Shown one piece after another: positions 37,401 through 51,700 of a stretch of 64,000 bases of DNA. The DNA lies in the NCBI GenBank assembly GCA_963969395.1, contig OZ017797.1, positions 12,462,001 to 12,526,000 of the forward strand. Reading direction: 5' to 3'. The notes beneath the pieces were generated by a model. The model searched no databases. It saw only the letters and a list, made by a program, of their open reading frames with translations, and was not told where the DNA came from. Numbering within the stretch: the stretch's first letter is position 1; each line of letters opens with the position of its first letter. This DNA is from Pseudoscleropodium purum. Its lineage: Eukaryota; Streptophyta; Bryopsida; Hypnales; Brachytheciaceae. The position numbers and the translations under genes were made by a program.

Positions 37401-40400
37401 TGTATTCTGATATAAGCATCTTATGCATAGGGGCCACATACCATATCGTGACAGCAAATTGACAAGAATTCTACAACCGGCCTTGGGAGGCAATGCAAAG
37501 ACTGCTGTCATTTGTAACATAACTCCGGCTCAGGTTCGACAATCAGACTTAATATGTAACTGAAAGAATTCTCCTAATAGTTGTAGGCTTTTCCCATTTG
37601 GTGTTGAGCTTCCTCTTTTTCCCCTTTCTTGTGGAGGTTGTTGTATTCGTGATTGGAACCCTCAAATAACTGACTCAATCATTGATCAGATCCATGTCGA
37701 CGAAACGAAAGGAACACTTTTCTTTGCTAGCAGAGCGAACCGTGTCACCAACTGTGCGCAAGTCAATGAGGTGCGTTATGTGCTTTCAATTGAATCAGTT
37801 TTTCATTTGTTAAGGTCTGGATGGGTCTTTTCGCGTCCCCTTTCTTATGCATTCCCGCAACGCAACATTTCCGTGCCTGATTAATTCGTATGTGTTGGTT
37901 CAGATTATGACCGATGCTGCTCTGCTGAAGCGTCAGAAGAAGGAAATCGAGGAACTCCGTAACAAATTACAAGTAAGTAAAGCTCACCTTACCTAGCAGA
38001 AGGCGTTCACCTACTCACAAGAAGATCTATTTGATTTCAGTGCAAGTTTCGTGGCAATCATATTTTAAGATATCTGGCTTTTAAACTGGATATTGATTTT
38101 CTCCATCCAAAAGCAATTTTATGCTTAACATTTCCGTATACATCAATTGAGCTTCGTTAAATATTCGTCTGTATGTTCACCTATAACTTCTTTTATTGCA
38201 GGATAATCATTCTGAGCATTGGGATGCTGAGATTCTGAATTTACGAAACGCTCTTCTGAAGGTACTATTGATTTATGAGCTCTGATTCATCAACATAAAT
38301 GATCTTGCTTCTTAGAAAATTCTAACATTTGCGAATGGTATAGACGGAGCTAGAACGAGAGCGCATGGCTCTCGAGCTGCAGCAAGAGAAGGCGGCACAA
38401 GCAGAGCGTGAGCGACGCTTGAAGGAGCAACAACAGAAGATCGAGAATTTGAGTACTATGGTCATCAACTCTGCTGTTGACGATCGTGACATCGACAAGA
38501 GAAATAAAAAGGTCAGCATACTCTCTGAGGTTCACCTATGTTGACCTCGAAATGCCTTTCAAGTGCCGCAAAGATATGAGCTTGGAGTTTTTCAGTGCCT
38601 TTATGATCAAAGAATAGTTATCATAGAATTTGATTCCACTGCGTGTCGAACTAACGCTTCTTAAGTATGTGTGGGCTCTGTAGAACAACCGACGCGAGAC
38701 CTGGTGTCCACGAATACCGTTAATTGAACGCTATGAACAGGTCAATACTACTTCACCACAGCTCCGTCATTTCGGCTTTAATTTTTACAAGGTTGTCTTT
38801 CTTCGGAAGGTAGGAGAGAGAGTAGTGATCACTCTATCTAACATCCCGTGGATTTCTCACGTGCAGCCGCAAGAGAGTAAACTTCCCTTTCCGAAGGAGT
38901 CTCCGCTGGTGAAGTCAATGATTTCGACTAGAAGAGAGAAACTCCCACCTCTACCGCCACCATTCGAGAGCCTAATGGAAGGTGAAGACACAATGCCACC
39001 CTTACTGGAGTTAAATGAAAATACCTTCAGTGAAGAGTTCCAAAGCCTCCCATCCGATGGCTCTAATTTAGACTCTATCTTCCAGGAGCCCCCTCCTGTT
39101 CTCTTTTGCGAAAGAAAGAGGCGGTCATCGGAAAAGTCAATGGATGATGATGTAAGTATTATCACCCAAACAAACAGAAGTTCAACTCTGTGCTTCATAT
39201 TGGAGACACCTTTTCAAAGAGACTTCTGGTCTTGAAGTCAAATTTTTTTTGTTAGGATTGTACATTTCAGGGTATTTGCCATTCTTTTCTTCAATTTTGA
39301 TTCTGAATCCAACCTGCATGTTTTTGCAATTTATAGAGTTTCTCGGACTTTGATTGACTATATCCTGCAACATTTGGGGCGAACTAGAATGCCGGCGAGA
39401 TCCATTTAGACGGAAAGCTAATCAAAATCGTGCTTTGCTGCTATGGTATAGCTAAGGAAACAGCTTGGAGATCTACAAGTACAATACGACGATCTCCAGC
39501 TTCAGCATGCACTGACAGTAAGTCGTTTTGACTTCGAGTGCTTTTACTGGAATTGTGTTTTTGGTCCAATCGTTGCTATTACCATCAATCGGAGACCATC
39601 TCTTTTGATTTTAATAATTTGCGTGATGTGACACACCTACGCGGAGTTTTTCTGTTTAGGGACTGGTTTTGCTAGACTAAATTGATACCCCTGTGCAGAT
39701 GCAGGAAAAAATGCTCGAAATGGCGGAGTTAAAGGAGGAATTGGCATTTACGCAGTCCACCGTAATTAAGGCTCGAAAACTTGAAAACGTGACTAATGTC
39801 TTAAGAGACAAGAGAGGAAGAAGCTTGGATGGCTGGGAGTCTGATTCAAATGTGCAGAAGCTGAGGGCTCAGGTACGATTGGATATCAAAAATTTTCAAG
39901 CCAATTCCACGCATTTTCGACAGGCATTTGCAACAGATTAATGCTGAATTCAGTAATAGTAATTAGAATTTTCGTTGTGCTTCAGCATGTGCAAATGTTT
40001 GTGCATTTAGACAGTTCAGGTGCATGTCGGGTTAGTTGAATTGTAAACAGCAGTTCTGATTTAACCAAGATTTGTCTCAACAGATTCAAAATCTCGAACT
40101 CGAGAAATTTTATATGCAGAAAGAGCTGGATACCCTCAAATTGCAAGCTTCAACCGAAGCAAGTTCTACACTTTATGATTTGAAGGAGGTACTGTGTCAG
40201 GATTTCAAGGCGTATTGAGTCTCAGTTGTTTTCTGAACTCATGGTTTCTATACTTGTGTTCAGCTGAGGAGTGTTGCTAGAAATGCTCGACAATTGTGAA
40301 GTTTAATTGTATTAACTACTCGATCTTCTGTTAGAAACAGTTTCTGCGAAATACAGGAAGAATACCTTATGTTAGAAGCGTTTCTCCAAGATTCAAGTGA

Positions 40401-43400
40401 TGCTTTTCTCAATTGGAGACGCCGTAACAGTTTTACCTTATGTTAACCATTGGAAAAAACTTTGCTTTGAATTGCCAGCTGCAGCAAGAGCTAGAGGAAG
40501 CAAGAGATGATGCAGCCAGTGCCAAAGTGGATCTAAGTCTCGCTCTTCAGAAAATTTCCGATTTGCTCCGCGACCAGGAATTAGGCATGAATCAGCAAGC
40601 TGCGTTGGCTACTCACTTCAATGAACTGACACTTGAGGTCGAAACCACAAAGAGCAGTTCTCAAGCCTTCTACAAGGCAGCTGTTGAAAGTACCAATGCG
40701 CTCAGGGTTACTCTGATAAACCTTCAGGTAAAGCATGAGGACCAAGAGTACTACTCTTTGATTCAGCTGTATAGGGATCGAGAATAGTTCTCCTATCAGG
40801 CTCTTCTCAAATTAAATTGTTGGTGAACTTGTTCGAGATATAATGTTGATCGAATTACGATGTACTTTAGTGCATAGATGATTGAGTTTTGTCACCGTGG
40901 TGGTTTTTAGTTTCGGTTGGTGGGAACGCTGATCTCTGGAGGTGTTTTACTGATCCCCTTTCAATATAACTTTATTCGCATCGTTATGTTATGCCATTTT
41001 GATGCTCTGTTTGTTTTCAGGAATCCGTATTCGATGTGAAGTCATTGAACTCTGAATATCAGCATTTCGGCAGCCTACAGAGTGATCTTGAAGTCCTCGT
41101 GAAGGATCATGACTCTATGTTGAGTGTCCTCCAAACTGTGCACAAGGAAGGAGAGGGTTTTTGTGAGGTTTCGAAAGTATTACAAGCTGACGTGAAGTCA
41201 CTTGAAGAACTTCGAGAAAGAAACGATGAACTTGAGGCAACTGCATTAGATCTTCTCGCTGCAAACAAACATATTGCTGATGTTGGCGTCGAAATCGCTG
41301 AGCTTCAGTCTCTTCTAACACAACGTGAAAGTCATCTTCAAGCCCTCGAACAGAATATCAAAGACTTGGAAGATGGAGCTGTAGGTGCGATCTCGAAGGC
41401 TCATAAGGAAAAACTTGAGGAACGGATCGTGGAACTCGAGCGAGATCTTGAACTGGTCTCTCAAGAAAAATCTAGCATTATTTGTGAAGGCGAGGCCTTG
41501 CATGTAATAATTCAGGTATGCAGTAAACCAAAAATTCATAATCGTTTTGTTCTTCAGTTTCGGTACTGGAGTTCCGATAAATCCTTTTGAACGATATCTG
41601 AGGTTTTCACTCTACCATCACTGTATGCATTCCGAATCAATGTCTTTTCAGAAACCCGCATGTATACCTTATGATATGTAGTTTGGCTCTTCAGCTGCAG
41701 TGTTGTATGGTTACCTGTTTGTGCAGGTATTGGAAGGCGAGAGGGATGCACTTATCGAAACTTCTAAACAAGCACAGGCGGATATCGATCGACTGCAAGG
41801 TAAAAGGAGGCAAGAAAACAAAGAGGCCCAAGATAAATTGAAGTCCTCATTTTCTGAGTTATATCGTGCCAAAGAGCAGTCAATTGCAATGCGCTCCCTC
41901 CTTAGTGAGAAGACTGAAGAACAGCAAGATCTTCAATTTAAACTTGAGAATTTACAAAAAGAGGCGACGACCAGCACCAAAGTTCTTGAGGAGAGAATCC
42001 AGGCTCTTGAGACACAACTCGCTCAAGAGGGCATGAAGTTTGAGACCTCCAGACGAGAATATGAAGAGCTGGTCGCTACCTACGAGGCAACAAACAGAGA
42101 GAAGTCTGAAATAAGCGAAGTCTGCAATAGGTCCGAAGAGGAAGTCAGTCGTCTATGTAGAGAGCTTGACATTCAGGTGCAAGCGCTTGCTGAGACTGAA
42201 AAGAGACTCGAATCAGGGCGATGTCAACGCTTGGAGGATGAAAGGCAGTTGTCTGAACTGCATCTAGCACTGTCAGAACAGAATGTTCAGCTCGATTCTC
42301 TTCGACGCAAGGTTGACGACCTTTCAGCAGAAAAGGTTTGGTCCCTTTTACGGATTCATTTTAGGACATTATGAAATTTTTTTCAGCGTAGTTTATTCAG
42401 TCTGTGGACACGTTTTGCATTCACTCTCGATATCAATTCCTAATTTATATCCACTTTAGCACATCACATATGCGGCTGTTCACGTTGCAGTGTGCGATGG
42501 AAACCTGCCTTGCCGGACATACCCCGGAGTCTATATTATCTATTTTAGAGGAGAAAAGCTTACAGCTTTCAACTGCCGAATGCTCTCTACAGTCCAGCAT
42601 GGCAGAGCTTGAGAAGGTCAAGCATGAGAGCACGGTTCTACAGGTGAAATCCAGAGAACTTCTGATTTAACGCACGGCTATCGTAGATTGTATGCAATCA
42701 TATGATGTATTATGCTTTCACAAATGCTAATCGTAGTCACCGTGACCCGTTTCAGGGACTGAGGGTAACTCTTGAAAAGGAGCTTGCAGAAGCAAGAGCT
42801 TACTCTGCGGAAGTGGAAGAGAGTCTTTCGGCGGCTGTAAGTACTCTTGAATCCACGAACCAGGATAAAGACATTGAAGAGAAAGAAAGAGTGATAAAGG
42901 AAAAGCAGATTCTGTTGGATGCCACGGTCCAGTTGCAAGACAGGATCTCGTATCTGGAGCAAGAAGCTGACCACTATCAAATCGAGTTGAGGGAGATGGA
43001 GAGTAGAGTGGCATCTGTGACCTCTGAGCTTGATGATGCAGGAAAGCAATTGAATGATGTGCATGCGTTGTTGACTGAGAATCAAAAAGAAAGGTTGTTA
43101 CTACAGCAGAGCCTTGAGGAGTTGGAGAATCAGAAGGTGAAGAATCCTTTTACTTGTAGTGTTTGAAATTTTGCAATTTGGCTATAGCTAGTAATTTTCT
43201 TAGGGACATGAAGTTTGAAACATGTGGCTGATACTATTCTGGTTAGGAAGTTTACTATTCAGGAAATTACAGTTTTAGGGGTTGGGGTTGGGAGGGAGAT
43301 GTATGGTAATTAGTATGGAGAAACCCAATGACCGCAAAGAGGGTTGGTAAGCCTCTTTGCATGTGAAAAGACTGGAGCGCTCACCGATGTTTTTGATCAT

Positions 43401-46400
43401 ACATTCTGACTCTAGGTTATTGTTCACTATTGCTAGACTACCTGTTTCAAGAAGACTCCTTCTCTAATGGTGTGTCTGTCATGACAGGCTGGGCTGCAGA
43501 AATGCTTGAGTATTAAAGATGCTGAATTAGCATCAACATCTGCAAGTCTAACAGAAGTTAAAACTAAATTTGAGGTATGTCAACTTTCTTCATTGACTTT
43601 TAATATGTTATTTTGAGGCATTCAAATACAAATGAAATAGTGTTCTCTACCGATTATCGACGAAGTTTGAGTTTCAGGCGATTGTAATTCCTCATGAAAT
43701 GAAATAGGATGTGTTCAGTTTGTGTGCTTCATTCTAACCGGATTTGTTCCTTGAGCCCTCTTGTATTCATCTCCGAAGTTTTCGTATTTGATCAGGCCTT
43801 CCAACAGCAACACAATGCAGAATCGTCTCAGTTAAGGTCAGACATATTGGGCCTGCGCAAGGAGTTGAAGGTTGCAAAGGCTGCGCCTGGTGCTTTAGAG
43901 AAGGAGCGGGATGGCCTGCGAAAAGACTTAGAGAAATTGAAGAGCAAGTTGGGGGATATCGAGGCGAAACTCAAGTCAACCTTGATAGAAAAAAGCAAAG
44001 TTGAGGTGGGTGACTTATTTGGTCTTCTACTTCTGCATCCTATACCACCTACGCAACTGTATCTGGTTAAATATTGAGTGAATGATCCTCCGTAATATAC
44101 CACTGTTGACTTCTCTGATGAAACGCCGAACCTTGGTCTACGTTCATCGACTTGCAGACTGAGAAATTGAATATAGAAAGAGAGGTGAAACAGCTCAGGC
44201 AGAGTACAGCTTTGCTCAACAAGCGTGAGTCGATAGTGGATAAGCGTCGAGAGTCTGTTGCCTGTGGTCTCAGCAAAACCAAGCAGCAGCTCTCATCTAC
44301 CGAACATGCACTGCAAATGAAAAACAATGAGCTCGAGAAGACAGCTTTTGATCTTCAACTTCTCCAGGTATTGTAGGACAAGTACCCTATACGTACTGAT
44401 TCTCATTTCTTAGTTCTATTTCATAGAATTTTTCATGCTGTGCACTGGATTTAATAGCGACTGTGTGTCTCGTCTTACTATTTCCATTTGTTAACTATAG
44501 GACAATTATACGAAGCTGGAGGCTGACATGCTTGAAACTGAGAATGCCTCTGTAATACTGAAGAATAAGCTTGCTGAGGCTGAAAGTGCAATCTCCGTTC
44601 TAAGAGATGAGAGAGGTGCTGCTACCAGCACCATCGAAAAGATTTCCCAGAAGCTAGAGGATGAATTGGAGCAGAAAAGGACTAGTGTTGCTCAGCTTGA
44701 TGCTCTTCGCATTGATTACACAGCAATGGTTAGCGATTTCGACATGCTCCTATTTTAGTTTTTGCATTGGTGGGTTATTACACTGATCGGAGATGTTTGC
44801 GATTACGAAATGCAACTTGACCATATCCTTCCATATCAATTTGGTAATTCTTAGCAAGTATCCTCTTCGCTATCACCTCAATGTTACGAGGTTCTCTGAG
44901 TAACTGGGATAGTGTCCTGGTTCATGACACATCACTCGTATGTTTTCTGCAGGAGGAGAAACTTCTTTTATTCCAAGTAGCGTCTGAAAAGGCTGAAGCA
45001 GAAATGAAATGCATTTCCTTGTTAAGAGATGATTTAGCTCGCGTAAGTTCTGAGTTTTGTGATGTAAACAGTTGTTAAACTTGTCCGTTTGCAGAATAAA
45101 ATACTTGAATGCCAGATTATTGTTAGAGGAACAGTGATCTTGCGAGAATGCACTATGTATTGACCGAAAACATGGACTTTTTAGCAATGCTGGCGATTGC
45201 TTGCATTTGTGTTAGAGGAAAGATTGTTTCAAAACTTATTTTGTGTGCCCTCTACAGCAACTCACAGATGCACACTTTGGATTTGAGGAGGAGAAGGCGG
45301 CATGGGCTTCACAGGAGGGCCTGAAGTATGCAAAGGTCGAGGAGCTTGAGCACGAAATCGCAAACCTTACGGAGGAGCTTGAAAAGGTACAGGACTCAAG
45401 AAACCGCATGAAGAAAGACAACAGAAGATAAACTAACTACATTCGAATTTAGATTGACATGCAAAGACTTAGTGCCTGTCTGTTTCCTTATCCTGCACTC
45501 CCTCTCTTGAGATGATCCTAATGTTCAAACTGATCGGATATGGAGATGATTTGCATGTTTTTTCTGGCAGTAGACATTTTCACAATTTTCGTTTTGCTCT
45601 TGGAATTCAGTTTCAGAAAGCACAAGAAGAGATTATTGCTGCTAGAAACACTCTTCAAGAACAGGTATTGTGCTAAGGTTTATCTACAACTTAGTTCTCT
45701 TTTAACTTCTGGGGTTAAGTCTTCTTGGTCACTGCAGCAAACGGTTATGAGGGTGCATCTTCATTTTACTACTTTAGACTTATCGTATCGAGAGGCCTAC
45801 TGTGGTATTAATTTATCTACTCATGCGCAACAGTGTACTGAACATCTGTCACTCAGCTCTTTTTGGTCTGATTTCGTATTTTCCATCTCTTTTGCAGCTA
45901 AATGAAGCGGAACATACAGCAAGCAATGCATCTGTGGTTCACCAGGAGCAGCTTGCTAAGCTGGAGCACTCTCTTCAATGTAACGAGCAGGAAAGCAACC
46001 AATTAAGGCAGCAGGTGAGTCTCTTTTCGTTTGCCATCAGTAACTTCTCCTTGTTTGTATTATATATAGGCGAGGCAATTTCTATTGGTTGCAGTATCTA
46101 ACCTCTCTATCCGATTATCGATCCTTCTACAGGTGGAGCTCCTGAGCTCTAATGCCGAAGAACAAGTGGAATTGCAGAGAAAGCTGCAGGACGAATTGTT
46201 TGCTGGCAAAGAGCAGTATGACGCACTTAAAGATGAATTTGAGAAGCGTAAAGAGCTTTTAGTTGTGTCTGATGTTCTTATCCAGAGAGAAAGGCAATCC
46301 AGTGTGGACCTTGCAGAGGAAGTTAAACAACTGAACAGGATGTTGCAAGAAGCAGAACAAAAATGTGCAGAACTCCATGATTCTGAAGCTGCGGTTAGAA

Positions 46401-49400
46401 AAGAATCAGATGAAAGGATGCTGTTATTGGAGGAAAGAAGTGCACTAGCAGATAGATGTATTATGTTGGAAGAGCAGATTTCTCAACTTCAAGTCAGTTT
46501 CAAAGAACGTAGCGACAATGAATCTAGGCTTCTACAGGAGATTCAAAAGTTAAAAGAGGAGCTTCAAAACAATATGGAAGTCTCAGCTGAGGTACCCAAT
46601 GTCTCATTTTGCCAATGTCCTGATTAAGCTCATAGCCTATTCTCATATGGTCTGACAATAATATTCTACGCTATCATTGTCCCAAATTGGAATTGAATTT
46701 TAGTCTTGTATAAGCAAGCCGTACCGTCCCGATTTTCTTACAGAAAACTGCTTTCATTGAGCATATTAACTAGACATTCTAGTCGTTTGCTGCAACAGAA
46801 ATCTGAAGTCAGTCGTCGTGCCATTGAACTGGAGGCAGCCTGGAGCACTGATCGAGAAGTAGCCCAAAATCAGGTTCAAGTTTATCCTTTAATGCTCCGA
46901 TTGGTATAATGATGATTAAGCTGGTCATATTATTTATTTCTGCTTAGCGTGTGTGACGGGCTAGTGCCGAAGTGATCATTTGCTGTTTGGTTCTGACTTC
47001 TACTGTGCAGGTGGAGAAACTTCATTCTCAATTGAAGATGTCGCATGCAGAAATTGAGTCCCTCCAGACGGAACTCGATGATGTTGGCATGAAAGTTAAG
47101 AGCTTGTATTTAGAGGTGGATGACTTGCAGGCAGCCTTGGACCAATCTAGAACAGAGAAGGCCATACTCAAGCATCAGCTTGCAGACTTGAATGCCAGGT
47201 AAACCGTTGAATAGTATTCTTATTTCTATTGGAATCGATGTCAAGTATGGTACTTCATATTGTGACGGGAGTGATATAATGGCCCAAAAGCTCATGGAGC
47301 TATCTCGCTTTTGGAGTGCCTTGACACGTTCCTTATATTGAGAACAGCTTTACATGTACATAATTACTAATTTGGCCTTTCTCTTTCTGGTAAAGAGACT
47401 CTGAAATCTGGAACTTCTCTTGGTTAAATGGATAGTGAAGGTAATAATTTCAGGTGGGGAATCTTGCTGCCAGGATTCTCTTTAGGGTTTTGGGAGGATT
47501 TTTTCTATCCCAGAGGAGTGTCTTTTCATTCTGATGGTAATAGTCGTGGAGTAACATTGTGCAGACTATCCAGCCTCGAGGATAAAAACGAACAACTGCA
47601 GAAGAAAGAGACCCATCTATTGCAGGTTAATCTCTCTTAATCATGATTACTGATTTTTCGTATTCCAGCACAGATTTAGTTACATTTGTCAGCTGCCTCT
47701 TGACTTTAAAAGGTTACCGTATTTGCTTGTGTACAGCAATTTGTGCCGATAATCACGGTTCCTGAACAGACACTTCTAGTGTTTTTAGATATACACTTGT
47801 CATGCTTGTAATCCATCAACGTCTATTTAGTTTATTAAGAACGTTTGAAGCTAAAGTTCTTATTGCATTTGAATGCCATGATATAGGTAAATAAGGCGTA
47901 TTTATTGTCGCGTACGAAGCTCCAAGTTGTACTCGACGCCACTGCTGGTCGATTGGAGGTCGTCCAATCGAATTATGAGATATTGAAGGAAGCGATTCAA
48001 GGATTTGAGGACGATCGCAAGACTGATGCAAATAAGGAAAATGATCGACTTCGTGTGCGGATTCAGAACCTCAGGTAAGTCCGGAATATGTGGGTAGGTG
48101 CGGTACAATTGGTTGCGACTTAATGAAGTTTCTGGTCCAGCCTCTAGTCCATGGCCGAAACGTTGACACATAAGACATTTTACTGGCCTTTTACGTTAGT
48201 AAGAGTTCTGTTTGCCGAGAAAGAATTTGGTCATTAATTGCATAATAATCACTCTTCAGCTTGCGTCTTTGACCCTAGTACTCATGAACCATTAACCAAC
48301 CTCAGTGGGCACCTTTTCGTCTTTCGACCAGAGTTTCGATGAGGTTGATAATCTGGCAAGGGTCATCAATTAATCATGCTCTTGATTCAGATCTCGGTGT
48401 CAAAGATATGAAGAAGCCCTCAAAGAGGCGAAGAGCAAAAGAGCATCTCCTGAAGAACAGCAGGAGAGAGAGAACGAGATAGCTAAGATCATGCAAGAAA
48501 ACAGTGCCCTACAGCTGCGACTGCAAAAATCAGAAGAAAATGCGAAGGTTGACATTGCTCATGACGACATTATTGGTTTTCATCTCCTTTTCAGCATTGC
48601 ATTTCCTTAGTTGTGTAATAAGTCGGGGAACTTGATGTCAGTAGCCTGAACTCATCACCTTAATATGCAGGCGCGAGGGGAGGAGATGATGAGATTGCAT
48701 GAACTTGTGCAACGGAAAGAGGAAACGAATTCCAAACTTGAGGTATGTTTTCCGCCATCGTTGTTCCCTGATGATGATAAATCCGTAAGCATGAGATGGT
48801 TTTAGCAAGTTCAGTGGAACTGCTAGGAGATCCCTCACGAAGAGTATGGAAGCTCTTACCGATGGTCACTCAAACTGGTGTGGGGCACTACAAATTGTGC
48901 AGAATAATGTTCACTTCTATGGGAATTTTTGCTTGCTGGCTTTGTGAGTCTTGTTTTCAATGCTCGAGATTTTAAAGAATTTACTTCATGATGCTTGCAG
49001 GCGGCTCTTCAGAGGGTTCAAGCTCAAATGTTGAAGCGAGAGAGAGACTTGTATCAGAAGAGCGAATCTCAAACTGCAAGGAAGATTGAAGGATCAACGA
49101 TGCCAAGTTTAGAGTTCACCACTCCTACGGCTTCCAGACACGGTCAAGATGATGCGAATCACTCGGATGATGCTAACGGTCTTTATAGTAGCACCGTGGC
49201 CTCTAGAAGCAAGGTAGAGCAGTTGAAGCTGCAGGTAGGCATTCTACACAGTGAAGCATGTGATTTGTATTTTTCATGCAAAATATAGATCTGATCCCTT
49301 TTCTAATTCCTCCGCTAGTAGTTTGAGATGAGTTAATCGTAGTTTGTGCGCACTGGTTTGTTCAGGGAACCGCTAACCAGTATTAGAGACCTAAATTCCC

Positions 49401-50197
49401 AATAGGCAATTTTCTTTTTAGTTGATCGATTGTGCATATTAATCATCCCTCAATTGTTAACTTTTTTCTTTTTTCTCGCTGAAAAATGATATTGGTGCAG
49501 AGCCAAAGTTTGCTGCGGATGTATAAGCAGCCTTGGCGGATCCAAGGCAGTCCAGTTGGCTGTATGGATGACACAGGCGATCACCCTCCTCCTTCAGCGA
49601 CCCTTGATTCGCACCGCGAGAACTTGACTGCTCCGGTATGTTGGCTAAATTCCGCACCCTGACCTCAATTCGTCCGTTGCTGGCATGCTTGCTGAACATC
49701 AAATCACTGAAGCAATCGTTCCTAGAAATCAATGCGTCCTGTTTGTTTGTGGATTTATGGCATCAGTCTGCAAGCTCGTTAGAATGAACGCTGGGTCTTC
49801 CATATTTTTGCCGGTGTATTATTATGAAGAGTGTTCGAGACTAACATTCTTTACAATGTAACTTTGATGCCAGATTCCGACATGGAAGAGAGCCATGACT
49901 GCTGGGGCTTCCTCGAAAACCGATTCCCTTCAGCCCTCTAATGGTGTTTTCAGTGAAGACAAACTTCAAGCCTCAGCATTCAATTCCAGAAGTGTCCCAC
50001 GTACTGCGCTCGTTCCTGTGAACACCCAAAATAAACTACAAGAGTTTGGATTGAAGAGGAGGTTACAAGAATCAGGGACAAAAGATACGCTACCAGGGCA
50101 GGGTATTGATGAAGCGGAGATCAAGCCCTCTGTATCAAGCTCACAGATGCCCCGCAACGTTAGGTTCCGCCAAAGGTCTGAGAAAGAGAATTTGTAG
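34476..50197 (+). CDS. KIN7O: Kinesin-7, KIN-7O / CENP-E class
   Basis: Plus-end-directed microtubule motor; kinesin-7/CENP-E members act at kinetochores and the phragmoplast. Read as 41 exons: motor exons 34476-34620, 34925-35014, 35480-35598, 35706-35819, 36008-36089, 36228-36295, 36483-36569, 37002-37147, 37431-37533, 37690-37770, 37904-37972, 38202-38261, 38344-38511; then 27 tail exons from 38684-38740 to 49501-49635, and the last 49874-50197. Phases agree throughout, giving 6,924 bases and about 2,307 residues. The N-terminus [14 protein letters not shown] is typical. Visible motifs: P-loop GQTSSGKT, switch I NVYSSRSH, switch [38 protein letters not shown], and neck [28 protein letters not shown] after the neck is shared with Arabidopsis KIN-7O. 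A long coiled-coil rod follows, then a basic non-coiled tail ending SEKENL. It is far longer than Arabidopsis KIN-7O (about 1,270 residues) and nearer animal CENP-E. ATG 34404 is an in-frame alternative start. Confidence 0.93.
36616..36774 (+). repeat. 81-bp tandem duplication in a kinesin intron
   Basis: Two copies of a unit starting AGCCCTTCATTTTCA and ending CTATAAGTGA(GA)TAAA lie side by side with a period of 81 bp and few differences. They are in the intron between 36569 and 37002. Confidence 0.85.
37374..37399 (+). repeat. (CCCCCA)n microsatellite in a kinesin intron
   Basis: About four CCCCCA units, 32 bases before the acceptor of the exon at 37431. It may add to the pyrimidine tract or branch region of that intron. 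Confidence 0.85.
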
Positions 50198-51567
50198 GCT
50201 TTTTCTTACGAAGTTACATTTGTAATTATTTTTTTTCCCCTCCAGGGATTCATCTTGTACAATTATATCAATATCACATTGATTATCATTCATCACTTCA
50301 CTCAAAAAGCTGTGAACTCTCTCGTGTCTGGAGTCTCCCTACGTTCCAGTATAATTGTAGAATGTCAGCAAGTTTTGCGTTTTTGGCCAGTAAGGTATAC
50401 TATTTGTGCCATTTTAACCTCTCGAAGCTCAGATTATTGGCAGAGCAAAACGAGGCCTCGAAATTGCAAATACGATCCGTTGGTCTGTGCTACTTGTAGG
50501 AATCGTATGATGCGGGGGACTGGACAAGAGAATGCACGAATATGAAAGTAAGATTCGAATATTGATTTTGTACTCAAAGAATATGATGTTAGACGAAGAA
50601 TATGAATACGTGAGCTATAGAAATTTAGTATATAAATATATTAACTACGAGCATCTATGAAAGAAGTCCGGTGAAATGTATTCCTTTCCACAATTGCTTC
50701 AGTTTACAAGGTTTATTTTTGCCCATTTATCACCTTTGAACATGTGAAAATTCGGTTCTGGTGCCTGTTTATCTGTTTCTTGATCATGTTTACTTCTCCT
50801 GTTCTCTAAAGATTATTGTGCAATACCTGAAATTCTCCAGAAATCGTATGATGTTTGACCAAAGGGAATATTTACAAAATATTGCAGTGAGCTTGTGTAG
50901 CAAAGGTGAAGAACCCACTCACCCAAGAAGAAAGGACGAATTGAATGCAAAAATAAACTGACCTGTGTCAAACGTGGGACCCTTGAATTTGACTCTTTAA
51001 TTGGAGCTCTTAAGGGTTCAATTACAGATTAAATGTTGACTCGTCTTAATGTCACAAGCCTAACCTTACTGACACACAACCAAGATGATATTTTTCGGTT
51101 TACAAAAAATTGAAACTTGAATTAGGCAAGGTTCAAAAATAGCAATTAAATGATACATGCAAAGACCATGCAACGTCAAAGTTCAATTGGTAAGTTTTGT
51201 AATCAATAGCTCTTATTTGAATTTCTTTTTAATGAATATTTTGTTACGAACATCTTAGTCCTCAGTTTACAATTAGGGAACACTTTTGGGTACTTCCACA
51301 ACAAGGAGTGATGGTTTCTAAGAGACATATTCATGGTTGTAGAAATGGAAGGCTTATCTTAGTGACGAAGGAATTCCAAAAAAGAGTCCCTGTACAGAAA
51401 TTTCCTCACGCTAGCCTCGCACAGAAGTAACTATTAACAGAGACTGGCCAACTTCACAACTCCGACCCACATGATGGTGCCATTAAAATTGCGAAGGACC
51501 GAATTAGATGTTCAGCTAGCGCACACCTCCTTAATCAGAAATTGGTGTTCTAAGAAACTAAGGAATT
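50198..51567 (+). other. 3' flank of the kinesin gene and intergenic DNA
   Basis: The 3' UTR is expected in the first few hundred bases (TTTTTTCCCC tract at 50231). Beyond that no gene, RNA or repeat is recognised; ORFs are short and without family features. Confidence 0.4.
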
Positions 51568-51700
51568 ATAGAACATCCATCGATAAAACTGGAACCTTCA
51601 TAACTTTCGCATTTGGTATAATCCAAGTAATGTATTCTTTCGTGGATTGACTTTCATTCGCCAAAAACGACATCTACAAATTAAAGTTTGGAACCATTTT
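51568..51700. repeat. Repeat family C, copy 2
   Basis: From GAACATCCATCGATAAAACT through TTCATAACTTTCGCATTTGG to GACTTTCATTCGCC, aligned by eye with 32521-32650 in the same orientation. Confidence 0.45.
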
